Assembly (NCBI GenBank): GCA_030549775.1
Contig: CM060174.1
Span: forward strand, 15,921,193 to 15,985,192
Reading direction: 5' to 3'
DNA: 64,000 bases
Source of the DNA: Tamarix chinensis
Taxonomy: Eukaryota > Streptophyta > Magnoliopsida > Caryophyllales > Tamaricaceae
The notes under the pieces were generated by a model. The model was not told the origin of the DNA and did no database searches. It worked only from the letters and a program-made list of their open reading frames with translations. Position numbers and translations under genes: made by a program. Position 1 is the first letter of the stretch. Each line of letters starts with the position of its first letter. This document shows positions 34,972 to 44,662 of this stretch, one piece after another.

Positions 34972-35017
34972 CACTTAGTACTGGAACGGTTGGAGTGAAC
35001 TGGTCTGGTACTAAGTG
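34972..35017 (+). other. Conserved 3' stem-loop, L0
   Basis: The arms CACTTAGTAC (34972-34981) and GTACTAAGTG (35008-35017) are perfectly complementary. The stem ends 100 bp before the unit's end. Confidence 0.8.
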
Positions 35018-35122
35018 TGGCGGTAAAATCCCCAGAATTTACAATCTTGTTATTTTATTTTTGTTAAACTTTTTCATTAAATAAAATTTGTTAGTAGTAA
35101 ATTTTGGGAGTATTACAGGAGC

Positions 35123-36061
35123 TTAGGAAAATACAGGGATAGAAGCTTGCAAGGTTAGTAGGGACAATCATTGGGATGGCTAGTCAAGCTATGTTGCCAA
35201 GGATGGGCGATGGTGCTACATTCGAAAGAAGAAGATGGTGGTGGTGTAATGGTGGTAGTGGCTAGAACAAGAACGAGTAGAGATGGTGGTTGCATGAGAA
35301 ATAAAATTGTAGGGGATGGAAAGGCATTACACACAAACAACAAACACTATGGGTAGCTGCAAGGCAAAGGTGACATTAGCCTAGCTGGGGAATCGAAGGC
35401 TAGAAGAATAAAGAAAGAAGGAGGTTCAGGTTATAAGGGTCGAAAATGACAAGAAAATGAATAAGGAAGGTAGAGGTTACAGAGCTAGTTGTGCGAGAAG
35501 GAAAAGACTAGATAGCAAGGAAGGTTGGTGTGCGATCTGGCGTGCTAAGAGGGTGCATAGAGGGAGGGTACAATGGTAAGTTTGGTAGAGGGTAGGTGAA
35601 GTCAGCACATGGGGAAAAGGGTTAGGGAAATCATAAGGTGTAGGTAGTACCGAGGAAATTGTTCGGGTAGTTGTTAGGTTTAGTTTTAATCAGATTGTAA
35701 CTAGGTTGGGGTTAGTGTGGTTAGGTTTGAGGATAATCAGCTGGAACAAAATAAAGAGAGGGGTGGTCATGTGAGAGAAAGAGAGTATGATGATGTTAGC
35801 AGGTTGGGTTTAAGGGTAAAATAGTTTAAGGGATTAATGACTAAAATAAATAAATTAATTAATAGGTTAATAAATACAAAAATTCTACCCGATTGATATC
35901 TCTTAATTTTTAATCTACTACTCTATTTTAGTAGCACATACTAATAATATATATAATAATAGAACATCCAGCCCTAAAACAACTTTTATAATAAATTACA
36001 CATATTTATCAATTCTATAATTAAGGTATCTAAATTAAGGTTTTTACAAATAGAGTATTAC
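35123..36061 (-). mobile_element. Decayed antisense long-LTR fragment
   Basis: Read on the minus strand, it starts TGTAATACTC at 36061 and continues through an AT-rich head with ACCTTAATTTAG to a CT- and CCACC-rich tract (35170-35830). That is the head order of the complete units. Its 3' part is missing. The 61-62 codon frames at 35155-35356 fall in the C-rich tract. Confidence 0.5.
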
Positions 36062-36740
36062 AACCTTCCTCCCATCTGTAGTGAAAAGACGAGAGTATTG
36101 CTACTAATGATTCCTTGACCTCAACATGTTAATCAAACAAGTCTATGTGATCACCTAATTATGGATATTTAATAGGGTTGCATCTTAGGTCATCTTCTAT
36201 CATGACTCCTGTGCATGTATAATTCCTCTTATTATGATATTATGTGCTCTGCATGCATTACTCTAGTAATATATATTTGTTACCATACTCATTACATAAA
36301 TATTGTCTATATCTTTTATGAAATCTACTCATTTCTATGAGTAATGACCCATAAGTATTTGATGATTGTCTTGAGAACTTTGTTGAGTTTGATGCACCTC
36401 CTGAAAAATAGTGATCGTATATATTGTGTTGGAAATAGGGTCTTAGTTGTTTATTAGTCAGAATTATTTTCCAAATACATTATAAATTCTTAGATCCATG
36501 ATTTCTTTTTATTGTACTTTAAGTTGTAACGCACTCAGGGTTTATCTTCAAATATTTTATTTATGTTTAGTAAATCCTTCTTATTATCTTATTTAAACTT
36601 GTTAATATTTTTACCATGTATTTGATATAAGAATGTCATACTAATTGGATTAGTAATAAATATTACAATAATGCTCAATTATTATATGTTAAGCTTTCAA
36701 AAAATAAAAAGTTTTAATAGTAAATTTTTAAGTATTAAAT
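36062..36740 (+). mobile_element. Decayed 3' part of a plus-strand long-LTR unit
   Basis: Weak but ordered matches occur: TTACCATACTCATTACATAA (36280) for the CAGTAC hairpin region, then ACTCATTTCTATGAGTAATG (36326) for the GGTGCTGCTCATTCCCAC segment. AGTAAATTTTTAAGTATTA (about 36720-36738) corresponds to the 3' terminus. The hairpin arms are no longer complementary. Confidence 0.45.
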
Positions 36741-36800
36741 AATTATCGATGTATATATGGATAAACATCAATATTTAGGGGGATAAATATCAGCACTAAT

Positions 36801-37133
36801 TATAGTTTTAAAAACGGGACCGGTAATCAAATCGGTATCATAATTCGTTCACTGGTTTAGTGGTTGGACCAGTAGTTTGGACTGGTAAAACGAGTGGTTT
36901 AAATTAATTGGACCAGTGGTACATATTAAATAAAATATATAAATTATAAAAAAAAATTAAACTACACATGAATTTGACTGACTCTTAATCGATTTTTTAA
37001 TTGATTCATCGATTTTTACGAGTCTAACCGATTTTTACTGATTTCGAGATCGTGGGAATCAATATATGAAATTTGATTGGTTCGTCGGTTCATCGGTCGG
37101 ACCAGCCGATCACGTCCGGTTTTTAATACTATG
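36801..37133. mobile_element. MITE with about 20-bp terminal inverted repeats, hAT-like
   Basis: The left end TATAGTTTTAAAAACGGGAC and the complement of the right end, CATAGTATTAAAAACCGGAC, match at most positions. The flanks GCACTAAT (36793-36800) and GCGCTAAC (37134-37141) match at 6 of 8 positions, as expected for a decayed 8-bp TSD. The 333-bp interior is non-coding and contains many CCGGT, CGGTC and GGACC words. Confidence 0.6.
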
Positions 37134-37215
37134 GCGCTAACAAAGATAATCATTGACCTTGTAGCTTGTATGTAGTATATAGTTACTATTATGTTTAGGA
37201 TAATCATGCACATGA

Positions 37216-37650
37216 TACAATATATATAGGGATGTAAATGGAACGAGTTTGAGATGTGTATACTCATACTTGCATTCCTATCTGTATTTGAATCCATATT
37301 TGCTAATATATCCATATTTGTATCCGTTGGATATCTGTTATCTGACGGATTATCCGTTTACTTATTAATAGATATTATTTAACGGATAAATCTATTACTC
37401 AACAGATAAACCTATTTATAGTTAAGTTAAATAATAATTTTAACCTTAATTTATGCTATATTTATTTTAAAATTAAGAATAAAAGGATAATTATATATCG
37501 GATAAATAGATACGGATATAAATATAGTTATAGATATAGATATGAATATTTCATATCCGTATACGTATTCAAATTCGACAGCTATTATTTTTTCATCTTT
37601 TATATTTATATCCGTATTTACTTATCTATATCTATATAAATATCAGTTTG
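37216..37650. repeat. AT-rich TATCCGTAT-type repeat, possible hAT remnant
   Basis: It starts with TAGGGATGTAAATGG, a start like many plant hAT termini, and contains many TATCCGTAT, ACGGATA and TATCTGT words on both strands. No matching right terminus or TSD was found. Confidence 0.35.
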
Positions 37651-37681
37651 ATTTTAAATAAAATTCGCTCCTCGTTCGTCG

Positions 37682-37689
37682 TATAAAAA
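37682..37689 (+). promoter_or_regulatory. Possible TATA box of the PPR gene
   Basis: TATAAAAA lies about 265 bp upstream of the start codon in otherwise unremarkable sequence. It is the nearest good TATA word between the repeat at 37216-37650 and the gene. Confidence 0.35.
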
Positions 37690-37943
37690 TGAGGAGCCGA
37701 CTCGAGTCTGATCCAATTAGACGACAAATCTTACCTATCCTGATAGTAAACAATTCGAACCAGAATCATCCAAAATGACTCATTTGGCGGCTCCAGTCTC
37801 ACCGCATTATTGTTTGCCAAACAATTTGTCCGTTCTTAGCCAACCTCCGACCTAATCCTAACAGACCCTACCACACCTTTTAATGTTGAGATCAAAGGCA
37901 GCCTCAATTGAGTAAAGAGGCTGGAAAATTCTGAAACGATCTG

Positions 37944-37955
37944 ATGTGCAGATGA
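37944..37955 (+). promoter_or_regulatory. Three-codon upstream ORF overlapping the PPR start
   Basis: An ATG at 37944 reads Met-Cys-Arg-stop, and its TGA (37953-37955) overlaps the main ATG at 37952 in the arrangement ATGA. If the leader includes it, scanning ribosomes would have to leak past or reinitiate. This could lower expression. Confidence 0.5.
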
Positions 37956-40459
37956 TTAAGCTGCTATGTCGACGAATGCTGTCATGTATGAAACTATCCA
38001 TCGCTCTCCAAACCATTTCTCGCTTTGGCTTCTTAAACCACGGATTTTCAGCGCAAGCTGCTCGGTTGGTTTATCGGTCCTTAAATTATCCGAATTCATC
38101 ATCAACAGCTAACCCGGAGTTCAGTTCTTACTCAATTTCAATATCAGTTCAAGACTGCATTGTACAAGGCTCATTTCTCAAAGGTCAGGCACTTCATTGC
38201 CAAGTCCTAAAGAAGGGGAATTGCTTGGACTCGTTTGCTTGGAACGTTCTCCTGAATCTATATGTAAAATCCGAACTTTTATCTGATGCTCTCAAAGTAT
38301 TCAATGAAATTCCTGAGAGGAATGTAGTTTCATTTGTTACATTAATTCAGGGTTATTGTATGGCTGATAAGTTTATAGATGGGCTAACCTTGTTCTCTAG
38401 GCTTCATAGAGAAGGTCACGAGCTTAATGCTTTTGTTTTTACTACGATTTTGAAGTTGGCTGTGGCGATGGAGTGGGCGGAATTAGGGTATAGTGTACAT
38501 AACTGTGTCTATAAACTTGGGTATTGTGGTGATCCTTTTGTGGGTTCTGCTCTGATTGACGCGTATTCCGTTTGTGGAGACGTGGCTACTGCGAGGGGTG
38601 TGTTTGACGGGATTTTGTGCAAGGATATGGTTACATGGACTGGGGTGGTGGCTTGTTGTGCTGAGAATAATTGTTTTAGTGAGGCTTTGGAATTGTTTAA
38701 TGAAATGAGAATAGGTGGTTTGATGCCAAATAATTATACGTTTGCTGCCGTGCTTAAGGCCTGTGTGGGGCTGAATGCGATAGGTGTTGGGAAGAGCGTG
38801 CACAGTTGTGCTGTGAAAACGTGTTATGAGAATGCTAATTATGTAGGGATTGCGCTGCTTGACTTTTACACAGAGTGTGGAGACATGCAGGATGCTTATC
38901 AAGTCTTTGAGGGCATGCCTGTTAAGGATGTGATCCCTTGGAGTTTCATGATTGCAAGGTATGCTCAGAATGGCCTATGTCAAGCGGCCTTGGACATTTT
39001 TTGTGGAATGAGGCAAGCTTTGGTTGTGCCTAATCAGTATGCGTTGGCCAGTGCCTTGCAGGCTTGTGCAACCAGTGGAAATTTGAAATTTGGGGAACAG
39101 CTGCATGGTTTTCTCTTGAAGATTGGTCTCGTATCAAATGTTTTTGTGTCAAATGCATTGATGGACGTTTATGCTAAATGTGAGCTGATGGAGAGCTCAA
39201 TGATTCTCTTTGTGGATGCTTCACACATAAATGATGTGTCGTGGAATACTATGATTGTTGGGTATGGACAGTTAGGGGATGCTGATAAGGCACTGACAAT
39301 GTTTATGAATATGCTTGAAGACAAGGTGTTGCCTACTAGAGTTACATACTCCAGTGTGTTGAAGGCTTGTGCCAGCTTAGCAGCTTTGGATCTGGGAATG
39401 CAACTTCATTCCCTCACAATTAAAACCAAATTTGACAATGATACAGTTGTGGGCAATGCTTTGATAGACATGTATGCCAAGTGTGGGCAGATTCAAGATG
39501 CTCGTTCAGTGTTTGATATGATGAGAAAGCATGATGATGTCTCATGGAATGCCATGATCTGTGGATATTCCTTGCATGGTCTTGGCAAGGAAGCTCTAAA
39601 AGTTTTTGAGAACATGAAGACATCAGAATCCAAACCCAGCACATTAACTTTTGTTGGGGTTCTTTCAGCTTGTAGCAATATGGGGCTACTGGTTGAAGGA
39701 GAAGCCTATTTTGCTTCCATGGTCAAGGATTATGGTATTGAACCATGCATTGAGCATTTCACCTGCATGGTGTGGCTTCTAGGGCGATTGGGAAAACTCG
39801 ACCGTGCTATGAAATTGATTAGAGAGATGCCGTTTGAGCCTAGTGTGATGATGTGGCGTGCTTTGCTTGGAGCATGTGTCATCCACTATAATATAGAGGT
39901 TGGAAAAGTTGCTGCAGAGCATGTGCTAGAAATAGAACCCCATGACGAGTCAGCCTATGTCTTACTTTCAAATATATATGCATCTGCAAAGAGATGGGGA
40001 AATGTAGCTTATGTCAGGAAACTCATGAAGAAGAAGGGAGTGAAGAAGGAACCAGGGTTAAGTTGGATAGAAATTCAGGGTGAATTTCATTACTTCAGTG
40101 TTGGGGACACCTCTCACTCTGATTTAAAATTAATCCGGGCAATGCTTGAATGGTTGAAGATGATAACTACAAGAGAAAGATATATCGCTAATTGTGATGT
40201 CATTTTACTTGATGTTGAAGATGATGAGAAAGAACGGCTTTTATGGTTGCATAGTGAGAGACTAGCTTTAGCTTTAGGGCTAGTTAAAATGCCCTCGGGT
40301 TGTCCCATCCGCATTTTGAAAAATCTTCGAATTTGTGCAGATTGCCATGCTGTGTTTAAGCTCATATCAAAGTTTGTACAGCGTGAAATTATTGTCAGAG
40401 ATATAAATCGTTTTCATCACTTTCAGCATGGTTTATGCTCATGTGGTGATTATTGGTGA
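37952..40459 (+). CDS. Pentatricopeptide repeat protein, DYW class (At5g13230-like)
   Basis: This 835-residue intronless frame encodes a PLS-type PPR protein, a sequence-specific organellar RNA-binding factor whose DYW domain is a cytidine deaminase used in C-to-U RNA editing. The first ~45 residues are basic and rich in Ser, Leu and Arg, as in organelle targeting peptides. PPR repeats run from about residue 70 to 600 (motifs such as NALIDMYAKCG and SWNAMICGYSLHG). An E-type region follows, then the PG box (PGLSWIE, about residue 701). The DYW domain has deaminase motifs HSE (767-769) and CADC (795-798), the late HH and CSC ligands, and terminal DYW. Similarity to Arabidopsis At5g13230 (predicted mitochondrial, about 820 residues) is judged from memory. 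Translation should start at ATG 37952, because the frame is closed upstream by TAA at 37913 and the earlier codon at 37946 is GTG. No frameshift was seen. Confidence 0.95.
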   Translation: MIKLLCRRMLSCMKLSIALQTISRFGFLNHGFSAQAARLVYRSLNYPNSSSTANPEFSSYSISISVQDCIVQGSFLKGQALHCQVLKKGNCLDSFAWNVLLNLYVKSELLSDALKVFNEIPERNVVSFVTLIQGYCMADKFIDGLTLFSRLHREGHELNAFVFTTILKLAVAMEWAELGYSVHNCVYKLGYCGDPFVGSALIDAYSVCGDVATARGVFDGILCKDMVTWTGVVACCAENNCFSEALELFNEMRIGGLMPNNYTFAAVLKACVGLNAIGVGKSVHSCAVKTCYENANYVGIALLDFYTECGDMQDAYQVFEGMPVKDVIPWSFMIARYAQNGLCQAALDIFCGMRQALVVPNQYALASALQACATSGNLKFGEQLHGFLLKIGLVSNVFVSNALMDVYAKCELMESSMILFVDASHINDVSWNTMIVGYGQLGDADKALTMFMNMLEDKVLPTRVTYSSVLKACASLAALDLGMQLHSLTIKTKFDNDTVVGNALIDMYAKCGQIQDARSVFDMMRKHDDVSWNAMICGYSLHGLGKEALKVFENMKTSESKPSTLTFVGVLSACSNMGLLVEGEAYFASMVKDYGIEPCIEHFTCMVWLLGRLGKLDRAMKLIREMPFEPSVMMWRALLGACVIHYNIEVGKVAAEHVLEIEPHDESAYVLLSNIYASAKRWGNVAYVRKLMKKKGVKKEPGLSWIEIQGEFHYFSVGDTSHSDLKLIRAMLEWLKMITTRERYIANCDVILLDVEDDEKERLLWLHSERLALALGLVKMPSGCPIRILKNLRICADCHAVFKLISKFVQREIIVRDINRFHHFQHGLCSCGDYW

Positions 40460-41761
40460 TGGAAACACTGCAATGAAGATGTTGGATCTTCCTGTAATTT
40501 TGTGTATCCTTTCAAAGGAGCCTGACTTTAGAATTCCTTTTCACATCTGCATCTAGGACGTGATTTGTCTTTCGGAAATGTGCATTGATGAGGCTGGGTT
40601 TAACTGTATGGCTGATAAGGAATCTCCTAGCTAGGCTTATTCATATTTAATAAATCTTCACTGGCAGTTCCATTCATTGTTTTCATAATGTCTCGCAGGA
40701 TGTTGTCAGTTGTATGTCATTCTGCTCTGAGTTATTGCATACCTGTTGGTTGATTTGTGCTTACAAGGAGACTAGATACTGATAATTTCTATAGGCGTCT
40801 TAAATTGCTTCTGGTGTGCATCACACATAATGCAAAACAGAATACTTAATCTAGTATAGTATTTGCACCAATATCTACAACTGATAACCATCATTTACAC
40901 TTTCCAAAAGCTCATTTTTGTTTCAATAGAATCTTTTCAACTTATGCGCTATGAGTTCTCCAATTTTATGTTTTTTTTCCTCTTTGTTGTATTGATTTGA
41001 TGAATGACATCAAGATTGTTTGATAATTTGTAGACTTCAGCAGTTGCATCTTGCTTAAGGATCGCTCAATCTTACCTGACAAAAGATGACATTTATATGG
41101 TCAAAGGTACATCTTCATATATCCATCTTATAACATTTAGCATGTCAACCAATTAATTTTTGTTTTCTGACTCCTCCGTCTATAGTTTGCTCAAACATAT
41201 CCATGCAAGATAAAAGAATCAGGTGGCAGTTTCAAATCAGGGAAAAATGTACTTTTCACTAGGTACTCCTATATGTCGGTGAATGTCTTGGGTATCCTTT
41301 CATCTCTACAGTTGGTGTTAAATTTAATGCTATTCTGACCGCCTCCCCCTTCCCTTTTCAGTTAAGGCCCAACTGCTTCTCGTTGCTTTTCTTCATTATA
41401 CGTTATCAAACACTCGATGTCATTCAACTTAAAACAAAATCTTTGATTGGGTCAATATTTTCATCAAGTGACAGAATTCCACTCATTAATGAGATTATGA
41501 ATGCCAGTAACCAACATAAAACATTAACAAACTTTTGAAATGTAATGAAGAAACATATCTGGGCTGTTACCAAAAGTTAAAGAAATGCGAATCTGGTTTT
41601 CAAGGGGAATTTTAAGCCACACCTATGGTTTGTTTTCTTTTTTCAAAAGCTGATGAATACAGTCTGCTTTCTCAATTTCTTTCTCACTTGCTGTAATCTG
41701 GCTCGGTGGGTTGGCAACAAGCTGTCGCATCAAGATTTAGGAGATGTTTTTCTTTTGAAAA
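40460..41761. other. 3' flank of the PPR gene, no second gene seen
   Basis: T-rich low-copy sequence with splice-like words (TTTGTAGACTTCAG near 41025 and CAAAGGTACATC near 41100), so an intron in a long 3' UTR is possible. No frame or repeat supports a separate gene. Confidence 0.4.
40649..40654 (+). terminator. Possible polyadenylation signal of the PPR gene
   Basis: AATAAA lies 190 bp after the stop codon and is followed within 30-60 bp by T-rich sequence (TTCATTGTTTTCATAATG). Confidence 0.4.
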
Positions 41762-42401
41762 TGTTGAAGAACTTTGGATTGACAGGAAAATAGTTGTTAA
41801 GAGAAAAGAGAGTTTAAAAGCTAGGAATGTTTTGTATTTCAATTGAATGAATGAGGTTTGTATAAACTAACAACCTCCATGCTTATATAGGCATTAGTAC
41901 CTCTTTTCATGCATGTATTAGCACTAAGTGCTAACTTTTGACCTTCTAACTTATGTGTCTGGGTAACATATACAAAAATTACTCTTAGTAGCTTCAATAC
42001 ATGCATATACATTGTTAGTCATAATAGAGAAAATAATTTGTAGTAATAATAAACCTATACGTAAGGTGAATACTATTTTGACTACTGACCATACCTACTG
42101 ATTCCTAATTTGACTATTGAACATAATTACTAACTCCCAACCATAATTACAGTATATAATCAACCAATAATCCTGCAATAGTGATTTGACTACTGACCTT
42201 AATTACAGCATACGAACAACATAACTCAAATACATGCATATACATAATTCATTCACTCTAGGCTAGTACATGAATCCCCTAAAATAATATTAGTTTATGT
42301 ACATTCTTAATTCTCATGCATGTATCCACGTATTACTATTACTTGTATCAATTGAATACTAATTCATGTATTAATTTAATTCAAGTTAAGTTCATCATTC
42401 A
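41762..42401 (-). mobile_element. Candidate 3' LTR of the copia relic
   Basis: On the minus strand, a purine tract AAGGGGGCAAG (complement near 42402-42412) directly precedes TTGAATGATGAAC, where a 3' LTR should start. A TATATAAG box (complement at 41882-41891) lies about 510 bp in, and a possible end GTTCTTCAACA is at 41762. The TG...CA ends are plausible but not confirmed by a second LTR or a TSD. Confidence 0.5.
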
Positions 42402-44386
42402 ACTTGCCCCCTTAGACTTAACTTGGCTTCATCTTGCACCCAGAGCTGGATCTTGAACTTGTTCGGCAACAGAACACCAAGTGGTTTGGTGAAGAAATCT
42501 GCCACTTGATCACATCTTTTCATACATATCACACATCAATGTGCTTGCTCCTCTCATGATAAATTGGATTTTCAGTAAGTGCAATGACATGCTTTCTATG
42601 AAGAAATATCTATGTACCTTTCTTTTCTCTCAAATTGAGTTCCTCTAGCAGTTTTCCCAACCATACAGTATGACATATACATGACGATGCAGCTACATAC
42701 TTGACTCCGTAGGTAGAAAGAGTCATAATAGGCTGCTTCTTTGATGGCCATGTAAGTGTTGTCATTGATTTGATCATCAACATCTCTACCTTAATCATTG
42801 TGTGAATATCCAAAAAGTTCATATTTACTAGATATTGTGTAGATTAAACCATGAGATGAAGTACCTTTGACCAGGCAATTAAATCGTGGTCGCGGTCGCG
42901 TTTGCGGTCGTGGTCGCGGTGTCACAGTATCGGAGTGTCGCGAACAATAAATTATATGTAGCGGTCGTTGCGGCGTGAATTTTTATTTTTATTTCACCAG
43001 ATACTCTAATTATTATTTATTGATCATTTGAATATAAATATTCAATAAACTAGTATTTTATATCATATAAGAAGTATTTAAGTGAGTCATTATATGCCAA
43101 ATTCTTCTAATATCCCTAAATTTACCTTATAATGAAAAAAGACATGTTATTTAATAGTAAATGTGAAGATAATAAATAGTAATACTTTATTATAATTTAA
43201 TAGTAACTTGATCTAAGATATATATAGTAAATAAATAAATAAATTTTATCATGCATGCTTTTTTCAATAGATTTAAGAATTCTCAATAAATCGCCTATTT
43301 ATTGGCGATTTATCCCGATTTATAGGTGATGTTTTCCGATTTATCGGCAATACCGATTTATCAGCCGATTTACCGGCGATTTATCGACCGATACATGTGA
43401 AATTTTAAAACCGTAGCGTATCGGTAATTTCGTTTCGCGGTTGACCCAAAAACCGCTAAATAGCGGCCGCTACGCTATAGCGGGACCGCTATTTAATTGT
43501 GTGCCTTTGACTTAGGCTCCTTAAGAAATTTACTTACTAAGGGCATAACTGATGGTACGTATCAAGTACTTAAGCTACCAATTTGGCTTCTAAAGCGTGT
43601 ATCACCTGCCACTTTCCCTTCATGTTTCTTTGATAGCTTGGTGCCAAGTGTAAATACTCATTACAATCCTCCATTTCAAATTTCTTTAGCATCTCCTTTG
43701 CATATGCTTCTTGAGAAACAAAAACACTATCTTCAATCGACTTCACTTCTATCCCAAGGATATAAAACATTAACCCCATGTTTGTTATTTTACACTCTCG
43801 TTGCATACACATGGATTCTAGGAACTTGGAGGGATTGGTTCTTAGGAAGATAAGATCTACATATTGGCAAACAATTAACAAGTCATGCAAGGCTCTCAGA
43901 TGCTTGCTTCAACTTGAAAACCTCATCTTCATGACCTTTGTCTCCATTTGGCATAGATATCCTCTTCAAGATAATCATTCAAGAATTCTGGTTTAATGCC
44001 CATCCAAAAAATCACCCATTTGTGGAAAAATGAGCCATCATCCGAACAATGGGGGCAAACACTTCATCATAATCAGTGGCTTGTTGGTTTTAACTTTTTG
44101 CCACTAGCATCGTTTTGTACTCTCTACTTCTCTTTGTGCATTCTTCTTCAACTTATAAACCCACTTGACACCGATGGGTTCAATGCCACTTGGGGGTTCT
44201 TAGTGGATTTAATCTTCTCATGCATTGCATTTTGACATTTTTGATCTCTGGTGCCATCATCATAAACAACTGACTCTTCATTAGCATAAAACAAGCAAGG
44301 TTCAAGGGATTGGTCACCTCATAAATGTCTTGTAGATTCCTAGTTCCCAGTCTGCTAGATAAAGGTGAATCATTATGGTAGAGAGT
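42402..44386 (-). pseudogene. Ty1/copia pol relic (RT and RNase H)
   Basis: Read in three broken frames on the minus strand. The piece at about 44200-44380 gives GTRNLQDIYEV, the lead-in to copia reverse transcriptase. The piece at 43570-43890 gives the RT core with YVDLIF, where one Asp of the catalytic YVDD is missing, then LGIEVK and FVSQEAYAKEML. The piece at 42610-42822 gives RNase H (SKKQPIMTLSTYGVKYVAAS), and DQVADFFTKPL lies at about 42470-42505. A MITE (42872-43503) separates the RT and RNase H parts. Upstream gag and integrase are absent, cut at the gypsy LTR near 44387. Several stops and frameshifts make it inactive. Confidence 0.85.
42872..43503. mobile_element. hAT-type MITE in the copia relic
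   Basis: The 632-bp element starts CAGGCAATTAAATCGTGGTC. The complement of its right end reads CACACAATTAAATAGCGGTC, an imperfect terminal inverted repeat of about 20 bp. The TSD is perfect at eight bases, CCTTTGAC (42864-42871 and 43504-43511). Eight-base TSDs with CA-start ends are typical of the hAT superfamily. The ends are rich in GGTCGCGG and CGATTTATCGG words that can pair into subterminal hairpins. No transposase is present. Confidence 0.85.
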
Positions 44387-44662
44387 TGTAGGGTAGAGGA
44401 AGTAAAAAATTAAAATCAAAGAGAGGAGTCGGAGAGAAAAGAATAGGGAAAGAAACCATAGTCTTATTCCAATCAGTATTCATAATTGTACTCATAATCA
44501 TATCTGCTTATTGCGAAAGAAAACATAACAGTCCTTATATAAGCTTCTAAGATCAAAACTATTTTGCTAAATAATAGAAGATAATAACAAAGATAGAATA
44601 TTATAGCCAACTAGCAAAAGATAAACAATTCCTAGAAGAAGATAAATAATGCCTAAAAATAT
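44387..44662 (-). mobile_element. 3' LTR of the gypsy relic
   Basis: On the minus strand, AGGCATTATTTATC starts the segment, just after the end of the gypsy coding region. A TTATATAAGG box lies in the middle (complement about 44536-44545), followed by a T- and C-rich R/U5 ending CTACAACTC near 44387. Length (about 276 bp) and layout resemble the short LTRs of plant chromoviruses. No 5' partner was found. Confidence 0.55.

Larger units (their letters stand above)
5972..35117 (+). mobile_element. L0, outermost long-LTR unit, host of five others
   Basis: L0 starts TGAAATACCCC at 5972 and ends GGGAGTATTACA at 35117. Both sides carry the TSD GGAGC (5967-5971 and 35118-35122), matching across 29 kb. 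Removing L1a (with L2 inside it), L1b, L1c and L1d, with one TSD copy each, leaves about 4.73 kb. L0 sequence is found at 5972-6813, 16514-17436, 22846-24805, 29276-29337 and 34155-35117. The pieces read in order as head, pyrimidine tract, TATA box, C-rich tract, ATT microsatellite, GGAGCATGCTCC palindrome (23194-23205), TCCACCGGC modules (24570-24700, 29281-29335, 34160-34440), CAGTAC hairpin and 3' stem. There is no gag, pol, primer-binding site or polypurine tract, so I read it as a solo LTR. Lineage (Ty3/gypsy with giant LTRs) is inferred from the ends and length. Confidence 0.85.

Noticed and set aside
38483..40365. Antisense frames of 61-139 codons within the PPR gene
   Set aside because: Shadows of the real plus-strand coding frame, with no independent features.
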